Of a DNA stretch of 64,000 nucleotides, positions 27,136-40,911 are shown in pieces. The notes below the pieces were generated by a model. The model was not told the origin of the DNA. It did not search any database and saw only the letters and a program-made list of their open reading frames with translations. The stretch is from contig NC_082600.1 of NCBI RefSeq assembly GCF_030936135.1, forward strand, positions 27,473,943-27,537,942. The letters are read 5' to 3'. Both the position numbers and the translations under genes were made by a program. Source of the stretch: Gavia stellata (taxonomy: Eukaryota; Chordata; Aves; Gaviiformes; Gaviidae). The stretch's first letter is position 1. Each line of letters begins with the position of its first letter.

Positions 27136-27509
27136 TGCTTGACTGACCAATGCTAATATTCCAGATGTCCTCACAAAGCACAAATTACTGCTTTGAGCAG
27201 CATACCAAAAATTCTGCAAAAGCTAATGGTGATGCATCAGATAAATGATTTCACAGGCTTCGAAGCAGTTTGGTCAGTTTCCAGATTAATCAGATCTCTT
27301 CCTCCCCAGGAACACTGAAAAGGCTCCCTTCTTCTAACCACAGAAAGTGTCTAGATCAACCTTCACTCTATCAACATAAACTCAACAACTCTTTTCCAGA
27401 AAGGATCAAACTATTGCAGCATTTCTTCCCACTATCTAACTATAGGAGCCAAAGGGGACTTTCAGAAGAGACATTTTTAGAAAGGAATACCATGGTATAC
27501 AAAAGTTTG

Positions 27510-27593
27510 TGTGGTTTTGGGGTTTTTTGTTGTTGTTGTGGGGTTTTTTTGGTTTTTGCTTTTTTCGGGTTTGTTTTTGTTTTTTTTTTTTTA
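27510..27593. repeat. T/G-rich low-complexity tract
   Basis: About 80 bases contain almost only T and G, with runs GGGG, TTTTTTTGG and a terminal run of about 12 T. It is intronic simple sequence. Confidence 0.85.
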
Positions 27594-30500
27594 AATAAAG
27601 CAAGTAATACATCCTGGTTGAAGTACCTTTCAGAGGTGACCTTTGTTTTAACAAAATCAGATCTACAAACTCAGTATGGGAATGCAGATAAGGAGAGGAG
27701 CAGGAGGAGACAAACGGAAAAAAGACATTTCAGTAAACATCAGGTAAAAATCATCTCATAGTAACTCCACTTTTATTTAGAATATTGCTGTTGCATTGAG
27801 CATCACTGATTAAGATCAGTATCAGTTTTAAGAGTAGTTATCTGCCAGCTATTGGGCAACTTAGCACATGCTCCTTATACATAACTTTGGAAACTCAGTT
27901 ACCAGAGCTAGATGGACACTGTCTAACGCTCAAAAAGCTCTCCTTTGTATTTCCAACATTAGGCTTCATAATTAAAAATCATGCAATGGCAGATGTCATC
28001 TTAGCATTTCTAACACTCTTACATCTATGCACATTTAAAAGCTATTTACGCAATCACAGAGTTTACATTGTTTATGATAATGTCCCTTCTGTAAAAGTTG
28101 TCCAGCAGACTTAGAAAAATTCAGTCAGCTGCATTTGGGGGTCTCAATGCGTACTTGACATAATGGAAATTTGGGTTTTTACAGTCACTTTGAATACTTA
28201 AAAATAATTCTGTGAGAAAATAATTACCATTTTACTGTAACAAAAAATTAGTAAGTCACAGACAAAAAAAAAATCTAACCCAAACTACATAATCTAACAA
28301 AAGGAGATTCTAGGTACATAAATATCAACAACAGGCATCAAACAGAAAATAACAGCAAAGAGAAATTGCAGAAGTTTGAACTTTTGACACGTTTAGGAGA
28401 GTTTTAGAGATTTGTTCCCCTTTTGTCAAACTCCAACAGTATACACCTCCTTCTGCAGCAAGCAGAGTCATCAATGCCTGGAGACTGGGACGCTGTATTA
28501 GCACTCGCCATCAAAATCCACAATAGCACTTTCCCCTTGGAGTAAGGGAGGGGGAAGAAGGCGAAGATGCAGAAATTTCTTGAAGCTTAGAGAAATATTT
28601 ATCCTACTTCACCAGCAGACAGAGAACACCCTAAGGATCCATGCAGTATTTTTTCTGTATTTTTTAAGAATATGACAGTTACCTAGATACAGCATTTGTT
28701 TTATGGTAAGAATACACAATTTATGCATATGGGTAGTATCACATTTGATATCATCAGCAGAATGTATCTCCCTGATTTTGTATTTAAGAACAGTCTGGAC
28801 CTGCTTTTTTTTTTTCTGCACATAGAGGGCAACTCAACCACACACCCACTTATTTAAAAAAAACAATAGCAGTCAAGGTCCAGACTCAATTTCCATCCTC
28901 ACCATCGCAACCTAATCTCCTGGCAAGTTAATGCAAATCAAAGTGAACACTTCTCTGACACTGGTAGCAAAGCCTGTTCCTCTCCCAAGAGAGACCTGTA
29001 AAACAGGACAGTCACTGACAGCAGTACAATTACTGACACAGATACAGACTTTATGGACATGTTTATCTCTGCTGTAAATCCACACTCTCTCTCCACTCCG
29101 ATTCATGAGTCATAAAGAAATTGCAGATAATGAAAAAGTTGGAGAAATTTACAGCGTGTCGGAAACCTCAGACAGCCAGAAGAAATTAAAGAGCTGACTG
29201 AGGATAAATCACACAGGTACAATTAAAACTTCCTATACCTTCTTCACTTCCAAACTGGGGCACAAGCCAATGGAGATGATGAAAAGTTGAGGTCATGACT
29301 ACTCTAACGGTAATAATTTCTTAACTACCTACATGTCAAAAATTAGCCAATTCACAGATCACGTACGAATGGCAATTTCAAGCTGGCACTCTGATGTCTC
29401 ACTCTTCCAACAGGAGCTGCCCTGGAAGAATTCAGCCTGTAAATAAGCCACCCAGTGAGCAGTATAAGGAAAGGTGATTTCCTCGTCCCTCCGCAGATGC
29501 AGAGTATCTCTCACCATAGCGCTGTGCATTAAAATGAAGAAGCAGATCTACAGTGGGGGAAGAGGGGATAAAAAGAATCAGGAGAAAGGCCAAGATTTCA
29601 CATGGAAATCATAGCAGTTTGGACATCACAGTGACAGGGCCATATAAACACCCTAATGGACAACGTAAGCGTTCTTTTCACCTCTCTGAAACAGTCAAAT
29701 AAGGACCAAGAATTACTGTGAATGTAAACTGAAAACAACCTCCATATTTTTTCCTAGGAAAGAAAACTAAAACAACCATTTCAACTGATTGTGTATTTCC
29801 TGAAAAACTCTGTGATCATCTCCTAATCCACAAATGTGAGACATTTTCTGGGAGAAGTCTACTAACTCTGCTAAGTAAATCCTTAAGCTAACTGCATATT
29901 ACAGAAATCCAGTGTCCAAAGAGCATAATTCTGTTGTCCAGCTATAAAGCTCTGCCTTCAAGCTTTGAAGCACATGAAGTATATTATTTCACATAAAATC
30001 CTTGCAAACACAGTACTAAACAACAAAATAAGGGAGAAATATGCTTTCAGGCAAAACTGAAACACGATGAAGATTCATTCAGCAATGCAGGGAACGTAGA
30101 AACTAACAAAGAAAACAAACAGTTACTACAAAGAAAATTCTAAGCAGAAATAACTGAAGTACATCTCAAACTGCTTCCTCCTGTGCAGGACAGCCCACCT
30201 TGCAAGAATAAATAAACTGTGTATTTTAAGTTTAGCACTAGACTTGGCATACAATGTTCTCTTCAAGTCCAACATATTTAAAACAATGTAGGTGATTCCG
30301 AAACATATTTTCTTCCTTCTTGTTTCAGATTAATACAGACACACTACTGCTAGAAGCACTATACTTCTGGAGGTGCCAGCTTTTAACAAAGAAGTAGTGA
30401 GCATCCTCCTTACTCTTTTGTCAGCAGTCAAGATGTTAAGAACACTGCTATATCTTTCTAATAACCAGCACTGAGACTCCGGCTGTGGGATCTAGATTTG

Positions 30501-30707
30501 CATCCACATCACAATCCTCTTTCACTTCATTTCCTTCTTCCTTCTCCAAAAGTCAGTTCTCTTCTCCAGCTCCACCACAACACTTCACGTAGTCTCCAAG
30601 GAAATAAGGAAAGAGTTCGTGTTCAGGAAAGAATCTGCTCTTCGGCATAGATTCCAAAAACTCCTTTTGGCTAACAAGAAACCATAAGAATCCAGTTCAC
30701 TTTTTCA

Positions 30708-31302
30708 TGTGCTAGTTTTGGCTGGGGTAGAGTTAATTTTTTTTCATAGTAGCTAGTATGGGGCTGTGTTTTGGATTTATGCTGGAAACAGTGTTGATAA
30801 AGCAGGGATGTTTTGGTTACTGCTGAGCAGCGCTTACACAGAGTCAAGGCCTTTTCTGCTCCTAACACTGCCCCACCAGCGAGTAGGCTGGGGGTGCACA
30901 GGAAATTGGGAGGGGACACAGCCGGGACAGCTGACCCCAACTGACCAAAGGGATATTCCACACCATATGACATCATGCTCAGCAGATAAAGTTGGGGGAA
31001 GAAGAAGGAAGGGGGGACATTCAGAGTGATGTCCTTTGTCTTCCCAAGTAACCATTACACGTGATGGAGCCCTGCTTTCCTGGAGATGGCTGACCACCTG
31101 CCTGCCCATGGGAAGTAGCGAATGAATTCCTTGTTTTGCTTTGCTTACACATGCAGCTTTTGCTTTACCTATTAAACTGTCTTTACCTCAACCCACGAGT
31201 TTTCTCACTTTTACTCTTCCGATTCTCTCCCCCATCCCACCCGGGGGGAGTGAGCAAGTGGCTGTGTGGTGCTTAGTTGCCAGCTGGGGTTAAACCACGA
31301 CA
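30708..31302 (+). mobile_element. solo endogenous retroviral LTR, about 0.6 kb, second family
   Basis: The block begins TGTGCTAGTTTTGGCTGGGG and ends GGGGTTAAACCACGACA, giving the TG...CA termini of an LTR. It contains a polyadenylation-like ATTAAA near 31169 followed by a T-rich stretch. It is a familiar avian LTR type, unrelated in sequence to the one at 24623. No internal retroviral genes adjoin it, so it is a solo LTR. Target-site duplications are not obvious. Confidence 0.8.
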
Positions 31303-34300
31303 TTCCCAGACTGCAGAGAGTGGACATACAGGTTTCACTAAAATGGACCCACAAGAGATTGCAGAAGACACCATGAGACAGACTCCTCACTGACATCCTG
31401 CATATTAAAACCCTCTTTACTTACAGATACCTGCTGATACGTTGATTCCCTACAAATGTAAGAATCTGAAACATTTTGTTACAAACAAGTGTACACACAG
31501 ACTAGAAAAGGTACTAGGCAACTAGAAAAGACACTAGGCAACTGTGCAGGAAGTGGGGGCATGTTTACAAATGTAAAGCAAGGCTTCTGAGCTTAAAAAG
31601 CCTCTATGTTGATTGACTCAGGACTAAAGAAAAAGTAGTTATGGTCAGGAAATATTTTTATCTGATCAATTACACCATCAATATAAGCCTGTTTGGGTAC
31701 GAAGGCCAGATGTTTTGCATGGAGCCTAAAGGCTGCATGTTGGTACATTAGACACTCCTAGAAAAGACAAGCCATTACAGAAAAGGAAAGAGATGTTTCA
31801 GTAAGAGGATACATTGTCATCCCTCCTTTCTTTATTTTGATTCTAATTCAACAACTCATACAAAGTTCAAGTTTAATGCTAAATTAAGTGTCATGCCCTG
31901 ATTTTTAGTTTAATAGATAAGTTCAGTCCACCAAAGATGGAGCCTCTGATTTAAACATATACTACCTACAATCAGCATCAAAAAAGGAAAAAAAAATTAT
32001 CAATGAGTGAATTCACATACAACCATGTTGGGAAGAGCTATCCTAGCTTTGAAATTATCCATGTCAAGAGCGGCCTACAAGGATCACAGGCAGAACTAAG
32101 TATATATGTTTCAAAATATGCTACATTTAAATCCTGCTGAAGGAAAAAGATGAAACTACTCTACTTCACCAAACTTACAAAAAAAGCTGAACTCACAGGC
32201 AAGAGATCACGATAGACAGCATTTATCTGAAAGAAATGAAAAACCAAAGACTACCAATCTGAGAAAGAGTGGTGATCTGTAAACAGCTTGAAGTTCAGAA
32301 GGACTCCTTTATGATTTTCCAGAAATTTGAGACTGCTGAGGCTGCAGAGGACTACAATTCACAACCAAGGACAGCTTAACTTGGGAGCAAGGTAGCTGTT
32401 CCTCATCCATGTGCCCATCTGTCTCTTGCTGTCTCCGGAAGGGTTCCTCCATTACACCTCAGTGATTTCTGTTAGTGGTTGCTTAACTACCATGCAGTCT
32501 AGCCTATTACTAAAACAAATAAATAAACAAAAAAACCCCCACTGTCAAACAGAAGGTCCTTCCAACCCACCACCCTGACTCTGACATGCTGACGGCAAAC
32601 GCCTATAGCAGAGTGTAAGAGCAGGGAAGCACATAGCTGTACCTGCCTAGTAATCTCTCCCAGCTTTCTGCATCTCCAAGATTTCCAAGCCACTGGTGAA
32701 TTCTCTGTGGTCAGACACCCTTGATGGATTTATCTTCCAATAATTTGTCTCATTTATTGAGCGAGATACACTCCATACTCACAACCTCCGGAGGCGATGA
32801 GGTCTGACTTTAATGTGCAGCTCAAGTATCTCCTCGTGTCTGTCCCGACATGCTATTTTATTCTCTCTGCCTCCCGTACTATCAGAAATGGTGAAGAGTC
32901 ATTCCTTATTCACACTTTCTCTGCAATAATCAGCTTTACAGACCTTTTTCATATACTGCATCACTTGTCTCTCTCCAGGCTAAAAGCTCCTGGTCATTTA
33001 CTCGTTCTTCATATTAAGGAAAAGTATCACTGACTGACTAAACCCTGGCTGACTTTTCCTTTATCAGTCTGTGGTGCTACAACATGGGCAACTTTTTGCT
33101 GTTCACCTGACATCTCCCAGGTCATCCAGGTGTAATTCTTGTGCCCTTGACAGCTAGCGTCAAATAGCTCTTCCACTGTACCCTCAGTATTTGATTTGCT
33201 TGAACATATACGGAAAAAAAAAAATCAGCATTACAAGGAAAATAGGAGCAAAGTTGCTAGAGTCCAGTGAAAGCCAGGGCACACAAAACCACAGGGGACT
33301 ATAAATAGGGAGACTTGTTTAAGCATGTTCAGTAACTATCTCATTGCTCTTGAAAGAGTGTGAGGATTTGATACTGGATAATATAGTCATTCTTACATTT
33401 CTAATTTTACAGGAGGAAAGCACAAAACAGCTTCAACTCCAAGTAAAAATTTAATCTAACGTAACAGAGCAGACTAGCAAAAATCACTGACAGGGAAATT
33501 ATAAACAGTACTCATATCTGTGGGGTCAGTTATCCCCCATTTTCTAATATTTAAGGCAGATACTGTACAAAAGCACCATTATCACCACAAACATATTAGG
33601 ATTTAAGAATAGACTTTTCAGGAAGTCTTGCACTAGGGATATCACCGAAGCCATACTGTGATAGCATAGCAGCCAGATAATCTCTCTGGCATCAGTGAGA
33701 TTTTATAAACAAGGCTGTGATACCACACACACATGTTTTAGGACTCCTGAACCAGTATAGCAGGTGTTATCTAAAAAATATCAGAGATTCACAGGGAGAC
33801 AATAGCAGGGCCTCCAGAAAGTCCCTGGACAACCACATTCCTTCAGTGACATAGTGCTTTTCCTGCTTCCCCATCCTACCTACCCGTTACTTTTACACAC
33901 AGGTTTGTTCCAAAGTTTGGAAAAAAACAATTTTATTTTTTTTTTTAAGAAAAACATATTTTCCTCTGTGTACGTAGTTCTCAGATACACCTCTCTGTAA
34001 CGTATATTCAAAAGGATGACAGGGCAGATCTTTAAAAATAACTGCAATCAAGGATAATAAAAATCTCTTAACACCAAGTTAAGTTTGCTTACTAGCAATG
34101 TATGTACTTCCCAGAGCTGCTAGCTCATGAAACCAAGACTTTAAAATCTTCTGAAATGAACTTGAAGTCAGTTGCTCTGAAAGCTGTCATACAGTGGAAA
34201 AACAGAGCTAGGTATCTAAATTTGCAGTTACTTACACAAACTGTTTTGAAACTGGCTGTTTTGTGGGCCACAACATTGAGTCAAGATCTGTGACTGCGTT

Positions 34301-37300
34301 CCCAGGCAAGAACTACCTCTCTCTTGGCTTGCCACATCAGCTGGGGTCTCCTCATTCTGTGGTGCTCACTACCCCGCTCCAAGCAAAGCTGGAGGGACAC
34401 AGGGTGGGGGGGGGGGAACCATAACAAGGCAATATGCCTATACCTTTTTTTTTTCTCCAGGCTTCTGCCAACAGCAAAGATGACACTTGCTGACTGGCTG
34501 CAGCTCACATTCAGCAGTGATACGATACCTCACAAAGTCACCCTAACTACACGAACAATTAAAAGTAGGTGTGTTCATTAAGCCCTGTTCCTCCTCCTAC
34601 CCTTACAATACCCACAATATCCACACAAAGCAGGATTTTTAAGACTAAAAATGGTTTCAATGTATTCTAACCAATAGAATAACTCTTTAACACAAGGGAA
34701 GTAGAAGCTCTAATGAGAGAACTGAAGCAAAAAGAGAAAAGCAGTAACAAGCAAGAGGATGAGGTAGAATTTTACATAGCTTAAAAAAGGAGACAAAGGA
34801 ACACAAGCTGAGAACTCAGAAGAGGTGTTGAAAAATAATTTATTTTTTACATATTTTGTTATTATTGATACCAGGTCCTGAGCCTGGAAGCTGCTGAACT
34901 CCTCCAGAACCACCTTGTAGCAAAGAATAAATACACAAACCAGAGACCTAAGGATAGCCTATCCCTTAAGAGGAGAGTAAAAATAAAAAAATAAATCATT
35001 GGTTCATGCTACAAAAATCCTCCTTCTTGCAAGGAAGGCTACCCTTTAGGTGAATTCTGCGCTAAGGAAGGGAAGAATATTCTTCAATGAACAGACATGA
35101 GTGACCAAGAATCCACCTACTAGCATGCTAGGAGGAGAGCTGAAGAGATTCCTCATGCTCACCTTGGAGATCCTTTCTGATCCACAAGAAAGACCGATCT
35201 TCAACGTAAGTCATCAGCAAATTAAATGGTGCAAATGAGAAATTCTGACTTATGGAAGATAACTGCCAATAAAAGATGGGCTTAATGGCCTGCATCTTAG
35301 TAAACAGGAAATGAAAGTACAGGAGATCATGTAGCCAGCAGTCAGAAATGTATTTTTAAAAAGCAAGGTGCTCACTTATCCATTTGGTTAAAAAAAATTA
35401 TGACAAAGTTGCAAAATACCTGCCAAACAGAAGTATTTTTAAACTACAAAAGTAAAACAACAGCAAAAGTAAGCACCTTATCTCATCTGAGGAGGAACTA
35501 AATTTATCAGGTACTACTGAAGCTAGAAGAATTGGATACATGGCTGGACAGATCAACAGTTACCTTAGTCAGAAAGAAATAACTGAACCCTTAGACAAGG
35601 AGGGGGGAACCAGCATTATCGAAAATAGCATTAACCATTTCAGCTGTCAAAGGTCTCCTTTGACACTATCATCCCACATGCTCAGTGACTGGTGTGTTCT
35701 CAGATAAAGCTACTGCAGTCTAAACAAGTACGTGCTATACTGCACAGAAATCGTAACAGAGGGTAAGAAGCCAAACTCCTCAGATGCTCATATAAAATAC
35801 CAGAGGAAGCTTTGTTAGCTTTATTCCGCCCTGAATGACATTCACTGTATCTTAAACCTCTAACAGTAGAAGTCACCTCTGAAGTGTCTAGTCAACATTT
35901 TCTTGAGCCTACTGTTACAATCCAAGCAGGGCAAGTCTATTCAGTTTCATCTGATAAAGAAAAAACCTTCATAGAACTCTGCACTAATTAAGATATAATT
36001 ATTTAAATCACCTAGGAATACGCAGCTTAAAGTGCAGACCAGTGAAATAGCAGCAAGTGTAAAACTGGCTACTTTTTAAAAGCAGAGGACAACTGTAAAT
36101 CAAACCAGATGTCAAACAAGCTGGAAATAAAACATAAGTTATATGTTAACAATTTAATTTGATTCACAGAAGCCATGGGGCATTCAACAAAATAGCCAGG
36201 GTGACAGAAAGTAGAGGTAGCTGTATGGGAAAAAGAGGGGGGGGGAAGTTAGTTGTAAAGAACAGAAATCTGTGAGAAGCAAGCAACCAAAAGAGAAACT
36301 GAGATATCCATGGCCAAAAAGTTAGGGACAGCAGGAATTATATATAAGAAGAATGTGGAATCCAGATAATAGTATTCAACCATACCTAGATGAAAGCAGT
36401 GAAGATGGATAAAGCATTCAATACATGTCTTCCAAATTTGTCAAGAAAGTCCACTTATATAGACAAAACAGTAAGACAGTTCGTATGAATTTAAGAAACA
36501 AGGCATATAATTCAGTAACTATTAATTTATCAAACTACATCATGTGAAATCAATTGCTCAGATCTCAATTTTAGTGTTGCAACAGTACCTTGATGAATAA
36601 ACTTTTCAAAAGGTACCCAGTCCCACATGTCACTTTACCTAATGAATTCTAATGCAAAATTAACATGAAGTGTCCTGTGAACTGGTTCAATAACAGCCCT
36701 CACAATGTCACTACAAAGTCACTCAATAGATACATTTGTCATGGAGTGCTGCAGGAATCACTCTGGTCCTGCACAGCGTTTTATCAGTAACTTGGAACAA
36801 AACAGAAGTCTTTGAAAATATAAAGTATTTGAGATGGGGTGTAGAAGAGGAGATTTGGAAGGCAAAGTAAGTTGCTAACACAGTGAAGCAGAATTGTTTC
36901 TCACACTTAATACAGATAAAATGTTTGAAAATACTGTAACAAAAATGCTTATTCATAACAGGAAATATGTCACAAAAAAACAATCTTGGGAAGAAGAACT
37001 TCATGACTGAAACGGTACAGTTTTACAAAAAAAAGCAGCAAGACTTCTATGTGAAGCCTCATGCTGCCATCTGGAGGAAACTGGTCAGCAGTGGTTTTAA
37101 TCGTGCTTTTGATAGCCAGTTTCAATTAACAGTCAAGTCAAAAGGGGACTATTAAATTTCAATACACAAAGATATAATCAAATCCAACACCTCTGGACCA
37201 AAAAGCGCAAGTCCCTTAACTTTAATGAACAAAACTTTTGGATTTTTCTTCTTGTTCTCTCACTTATTTAAGTCTGTAAGAGAAAAGAACTTAAAGACAC

Positions 37301-38749
37301 TATTAGGAAAAACAGTCCTGAGCAGCTCTGTTCAAACTCCGCATCTAATTTTCTGTGAAAATTTTCCTAAGATAAATGTGTATTATGACACACAAAGCAT
37401 TCAATGTATTGTAGCCTAAAGGAAAATAGGCTTCAGTGACAAGAAGTTACAAACATGGAGAACTTTCATAAAGCTTGAAAATTCAAGATTTCGGTTACTA
37501 TAGACTAAAGATTATAACTGTTGGACCTCAGATATTTCATCTTTCACTCACTTTGTCATCTTTCTGTATTTATTTGTTCCCACTAAAAATAAATAAATAG
37601 AAATGCACGCAACAAATATTGCTAAGGAAACAACAACCTTGTTAGCTTTAATGTAACTCAGGCTCTGTTTTTAAACTCGATTTAGCAGGACAAAGCTGTC
37701 TGACATTGAAGCCTACACCTTAACCGAGAAAGCCAATCATCAGCCAATCTTTGTATTTGACTCAGTTTTACATTGTTATACTTTAACTTCTACTCCACTA
37801 AATGCTTTACACAGTCTTAACAGATGTTAGCACAAAAGTAAAATAAACTTCCACGGAGTGTGTTAAAATAGGCTTTATGATCTGTTAATAAGAAAGGATT
37901 AGGATATCCTAGGTTTACAGACAGGAAGACTCTAAAGGTCTATTACTGCTTTTTGTTATCCACTGAAAGAAAGGTGAAAGACCTATAAGTTTTAAAATTT
38001 TTGTGCTTTGTGTAGCCCAAGAATAACTGCAACTAAGGTCTATGCTAGAGTAAAATTAAGCAGAAAAAGTTAAATGTGTCAGTATGTACAGGGAGCATTT
38101 AAAACAAACGCAATACTCTTAAAATCCTCAAAGCTGGATCAACCTGTTAACAAGAGAGTCCTAAATGCAATGATGAAAGCAGCTCCTTCTTCAAAAAACT
38201 GAAGAAAATCAGCTGTTTCTAAGTGGGATGAAGGTCAACTTTAGTACCCAATTACATCATCTCCTGCCACAACTGCGTGTAGAAAAAAAATAACTACAGA
38301 AGCAGAAAACAGTATGAACACTAAGTGACAGGAGAATCCTATGCACAAGTGAAAGTTTCACTGTGGAAGCAGTGCATGAAGTTTGACAGAAGTACTGCCA
38401 CCAGTATTCTGAGAAATAGCTTCAGTATCTGGGTGGGAAATTAAGCGAAGTGACACGATTTATCTAAGGCAACATTAAGTAAGGAACAGAAGTCCACATG
38501 CCACTAGACAACACCAGATTGACATAGGACCTCCTCCTATTTCTGCTAAGATGTTTCCCCCATGCAGGTAGGCTGTAAATTGGAGATGTAAGCTTGCTCT
38601 CTCATCCTGTTTTGGAAGGTCACTAACTGTGACTGTCAGACACTTGCCAAATTTGCCAACACAGTTTTCCAGCTACAAATGTACCATGAGTGCAGGCTTT
38701 AGTGGGAAGATTTGCAATGCAGTCAGTCACATGAGCATACAGCACTTAC
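31303..38749. other. LIN52 terminal intron, proximal part
   Basis: The stretch is AT-rich with short A and T runs (33211, 33941 and others). No exon or named repeat is recognised apart from the short tandem duplication at 31501-31540. It ends at the donor of LIN52 exon 5. Confidence 0.6.
31501..31540. repeat. two-copy 20-bp tandem duplication
   Basis: ACTAGAAAAGGTACTAGGCA is followed directly by ACTAGAAAAGACACTAGGCA. The copies differ by two bases. Confidence 0.8.
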
Positions 38750-38833
38750 ATTCATCCAGTCCCAGCTGATAAGCCAGGTTCTGCAGACCACGAACTTTTT
38801 CCATCAGGTTAGCTGTAGTGAGGCTCCCCAGCT
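38750..38833 (-). CDS. LIN52: LIN52 coding exon 5
   Basis: This 84-base exon encodes a helical stretch beginning ELGSLTTANLMEKVRGLQ and ending GLDE plus one base. It has a TTCTTAG acceptor and a GTAAGT donor. It is the last LIN52 exon visible; a Ser codon split by the following intron is expected to continue outside the window. Confidence 0.93.
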
Positions 38834-40911
38834 CTAAGAAGAGAGAAAAGTGTGAATTTTAACACTGTCTATAGCTCTGTAGTGACAGTTTACCTGTTTA
38901 CTACTTCACAGAGCACTTTCAAGTCATACTTCTGACAAGATCTATTTCCAGTGAACAGAGTATGTTCAAAATTCAAGCAGATGCCACCCCTGATTTTAAC
39001 ATACTGAGAAATGACTGTCTTTCTCTACTGAAAAAGACAGCCGTGGATCTGGTTCATGCTGTAATCTGCCACCACTGCAATGAACAACTTGCCCTATATT
39101 TTGGAAGTTCTTGTAAGTTCACGTTGCTAGGCCAACAAGCTACAAAAAAGTATGAAAGGGAATGGACTTACTATACATTAATAATGTGTGTTTAAGCACA
39201 TTTCTTGCAGCAAGTCGAAGGTAATTTATCCACCTTCACTTTGGAACAGGTTATCTGGAATTCACATGAGAGGCAGAGCATGCTCAAGGATGTTTATTGC
39301 AAACCAATAGCTGTACCATGCAGCAAAATCTACATGCTAGCTAGCCCTTCTGTGACTTGCTCATGCAGCCTTACCATTTCATCCAAGGTCTTGGATCTAG
39401 GAGTGAAGACACATGCATAGAGCATCTCTGAACAAGCCAATCGACAAGGCTAAGCTGCTCACCAAGCTTGATCAGCTGAGGCCCACCAAAAAATTCATGC
39501 CACTTCTCAAACCACAGGAGACACCACTATGCTTATGCAGTGAGGGATTGGTACCATTACACTACTTCAACTAGTTCTTGCATGCTTGTTTTGACAAATC
39601 AGCCTGCCATTGACTTCTGGGTATTTTCTTGGAGATAACTGGATTAATGAAAAATGTGTATCATTAACAAGATAAAAGAAACTCCTGAGCTGTGGATTCT
39701 GCAAATGTGAGGGCCAGAGACCTGAGGCCACAGGGCTTACTGATGGAAGACATCTGCGTTCAGAAATGAGACAAATCAACAGTATAATTAAAAAAAAAAA
39801 AAAGGGCTTTTGGGCATCCAGGACAAAAGTATTGAACAACATAAAAGAACTACTCCCCATTCCTTCACCTCCACAACATTTACAGACTAAGTGTTTTAAG
39901 CCTCTAAGTAAGTACTGAATTCCTATCTGCTTTGGCAACCTTACTTCCTACCCACAATGTCCATACTCACCCTTTAACATATCGATATCATCATTTTCTA
40001 ATTCAGCCATCCACTTTGGAGGAGAACTTGTAATAGGCTGTTTTGAAAAAAATAAAAGTTCATACTCAGACACATGCATTTTTAGAATTTTTGCAAAAAA
40101 GTCTGGTCTCTTATTGAAAACTAGTTACACTGACAAAAAATATGAGTTCCAGGTGCTCTGTAGAGATATTTTTACATTTAACTTGTCTTCTAGCTTTCCC
40201 TGGACTTTTTAGAGTTACAAACAGCACACTACCACCCACCAGCCAAAGTCAGTATGAAAAGCGGCATTTCCTGAAGTGTAGGGCCTGTTATTTCTTCCAA
40301 GGTGTAATTCTCATTCACAGTAAGTTGTACAAGGTATAAAAAAATATATAAAAGAGATATTAAGAACGAAAGCATTATGCCAGCATATACAGGAATTATA
40401 ATTGAGAACAAAGATACAAAACCCACAAGAGGAAGCGGCAGATCTACCACCACAGGGGAAGGGGGGAAACGCGAAAGGCAAAGCAGCGCTCACTCACGCT
40501 TTTGAAGGAGGCGGCGAACTCGGCAACCCCGGGCACTGGGAAGAGAAAACGAAGGGCAGCGGGGGGTGAGTGCCACTGGCGGCAGCACCCCAATCTCCCC
40601 GGCCGGCCCTTACGGGCCCAGCCCGGCCCGCGCAGCTGCCCGCGGAAGGGCCGCACCGCGCCGCGCCGGGGCGAGCGCCCGCCGCCCGCAGCTGACAGAC
40701 GGCCGCGGGCCCGCCGGACTTACGCTGCTCGGGCCACAGGTCCGGGGAGGCGCGGTCCAGCTTCTCGAAGCTCAGCAGCGAGGCCTCCAGGTCGGCGCCT
40801 ACAACAGAGAAGGGGTGAGGCACAGCCCAGGCCCCGCCGGCGGGACGGGGAAGGCAGCGGAGCGGCGGTCCTGCCCGGCCCTCGCGCCTTACCATCCGTG
40901 GGAGCCGCCAT
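38750..40911 (-). CDS. LIN52: LIN52, MuvB/DREAM complex subunit (5 exons, 3' end missing from window)
   Basis: LIN52 is a small subunit of the MuvB core, which joins p107/p130-E2F to form the DREAM repressor in quiescent cells or B-MYB/FOXM1 to form the mitotic gene activator; it acts in the nucleus. Coding exons on the minus strand are 40893-40911, 40724-40798, 40498-40535, 39971-40037 and 38750-38833. All five have GT donors, exons 2-5 have AG acceptors, and the phases join to 94 codons plus 1 base. Visible motifs are the pocket-protein-binding LxSxExL (LLSFEKL, residues 14-20) and the Ser-Pro at 24-25, which corresponds to human Ser28, the DYRK1A phosphorylation site. The C-terminal part (AELENDDIDML, LGSLTTANLMEKVRGLQNLA) matches the known helical region. 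The start at 40911 matches the internal Met5 of the human protein. The human protein has about 18 more residues in a final exon that I could not find in 1-38749. Confidence 0.95.
39971..40037 (-). CDS. LIN52: LIN52 coding exon 4
   Basis: This 67-base exon encodes PITSSPPKWMAELENDDIDM then LK and one base of a Glu codon. It has an AACAG acceptor and a GTGAGT donor. Confidence 0.93.
40498..40535 (-). CDS. LIN52: LIN52 coding exon 3
   Basis: This 38-base exon encodes PGVAEFAASFKS after a split Leu codon. It is flanked by a TCCCAG acceptor and a GTGAGT donor. The residues are identical to the human protein as I know it. Confidence 0.93.
40724..40798 (-). CDS. LIN52: LIN52 coding exon 2 (pocket-protein binding motif)
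   Basis: The exon encodes residues 7-32, including the LxSxExL motif that docks on p107/p130 and the adjacent Ser-Pro phosphorylation site. The acceptor is TTGTAG and the donor GTAAGT. Confidence 0.93.
40893..40911 (-). CDS. LIN52: LIN52 coding exon 1
   Basis: The exon encodes MAAPTD plus the first base of a Gly codon, followed by a GTAAGG donor. It lies at the edge of the CpG island. The ATG sits in an AAGATGG context, a good vertebrate start. Confidence 0.9.

Larger units (their letters stand above)
25746..30707. other. LIN52 terminal intron between the two LTRs
   Basis: No exon is recognisable. The stretch holds a CR1 scrap at 26950-27135 and a T/G-rich tract at 27510-27593. The 163-codon plus-strand frame at 27270-27761 runs through that T-rich tract and is not credible as protein. 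Confidence 0.5.

Noticed and set aside
27270..27761. 163-codon plus-strand frame
   Set aside because: It passes through a T/G simple-sequence tract, giving a Phe/Val/Cys run, and has no family resemblance.
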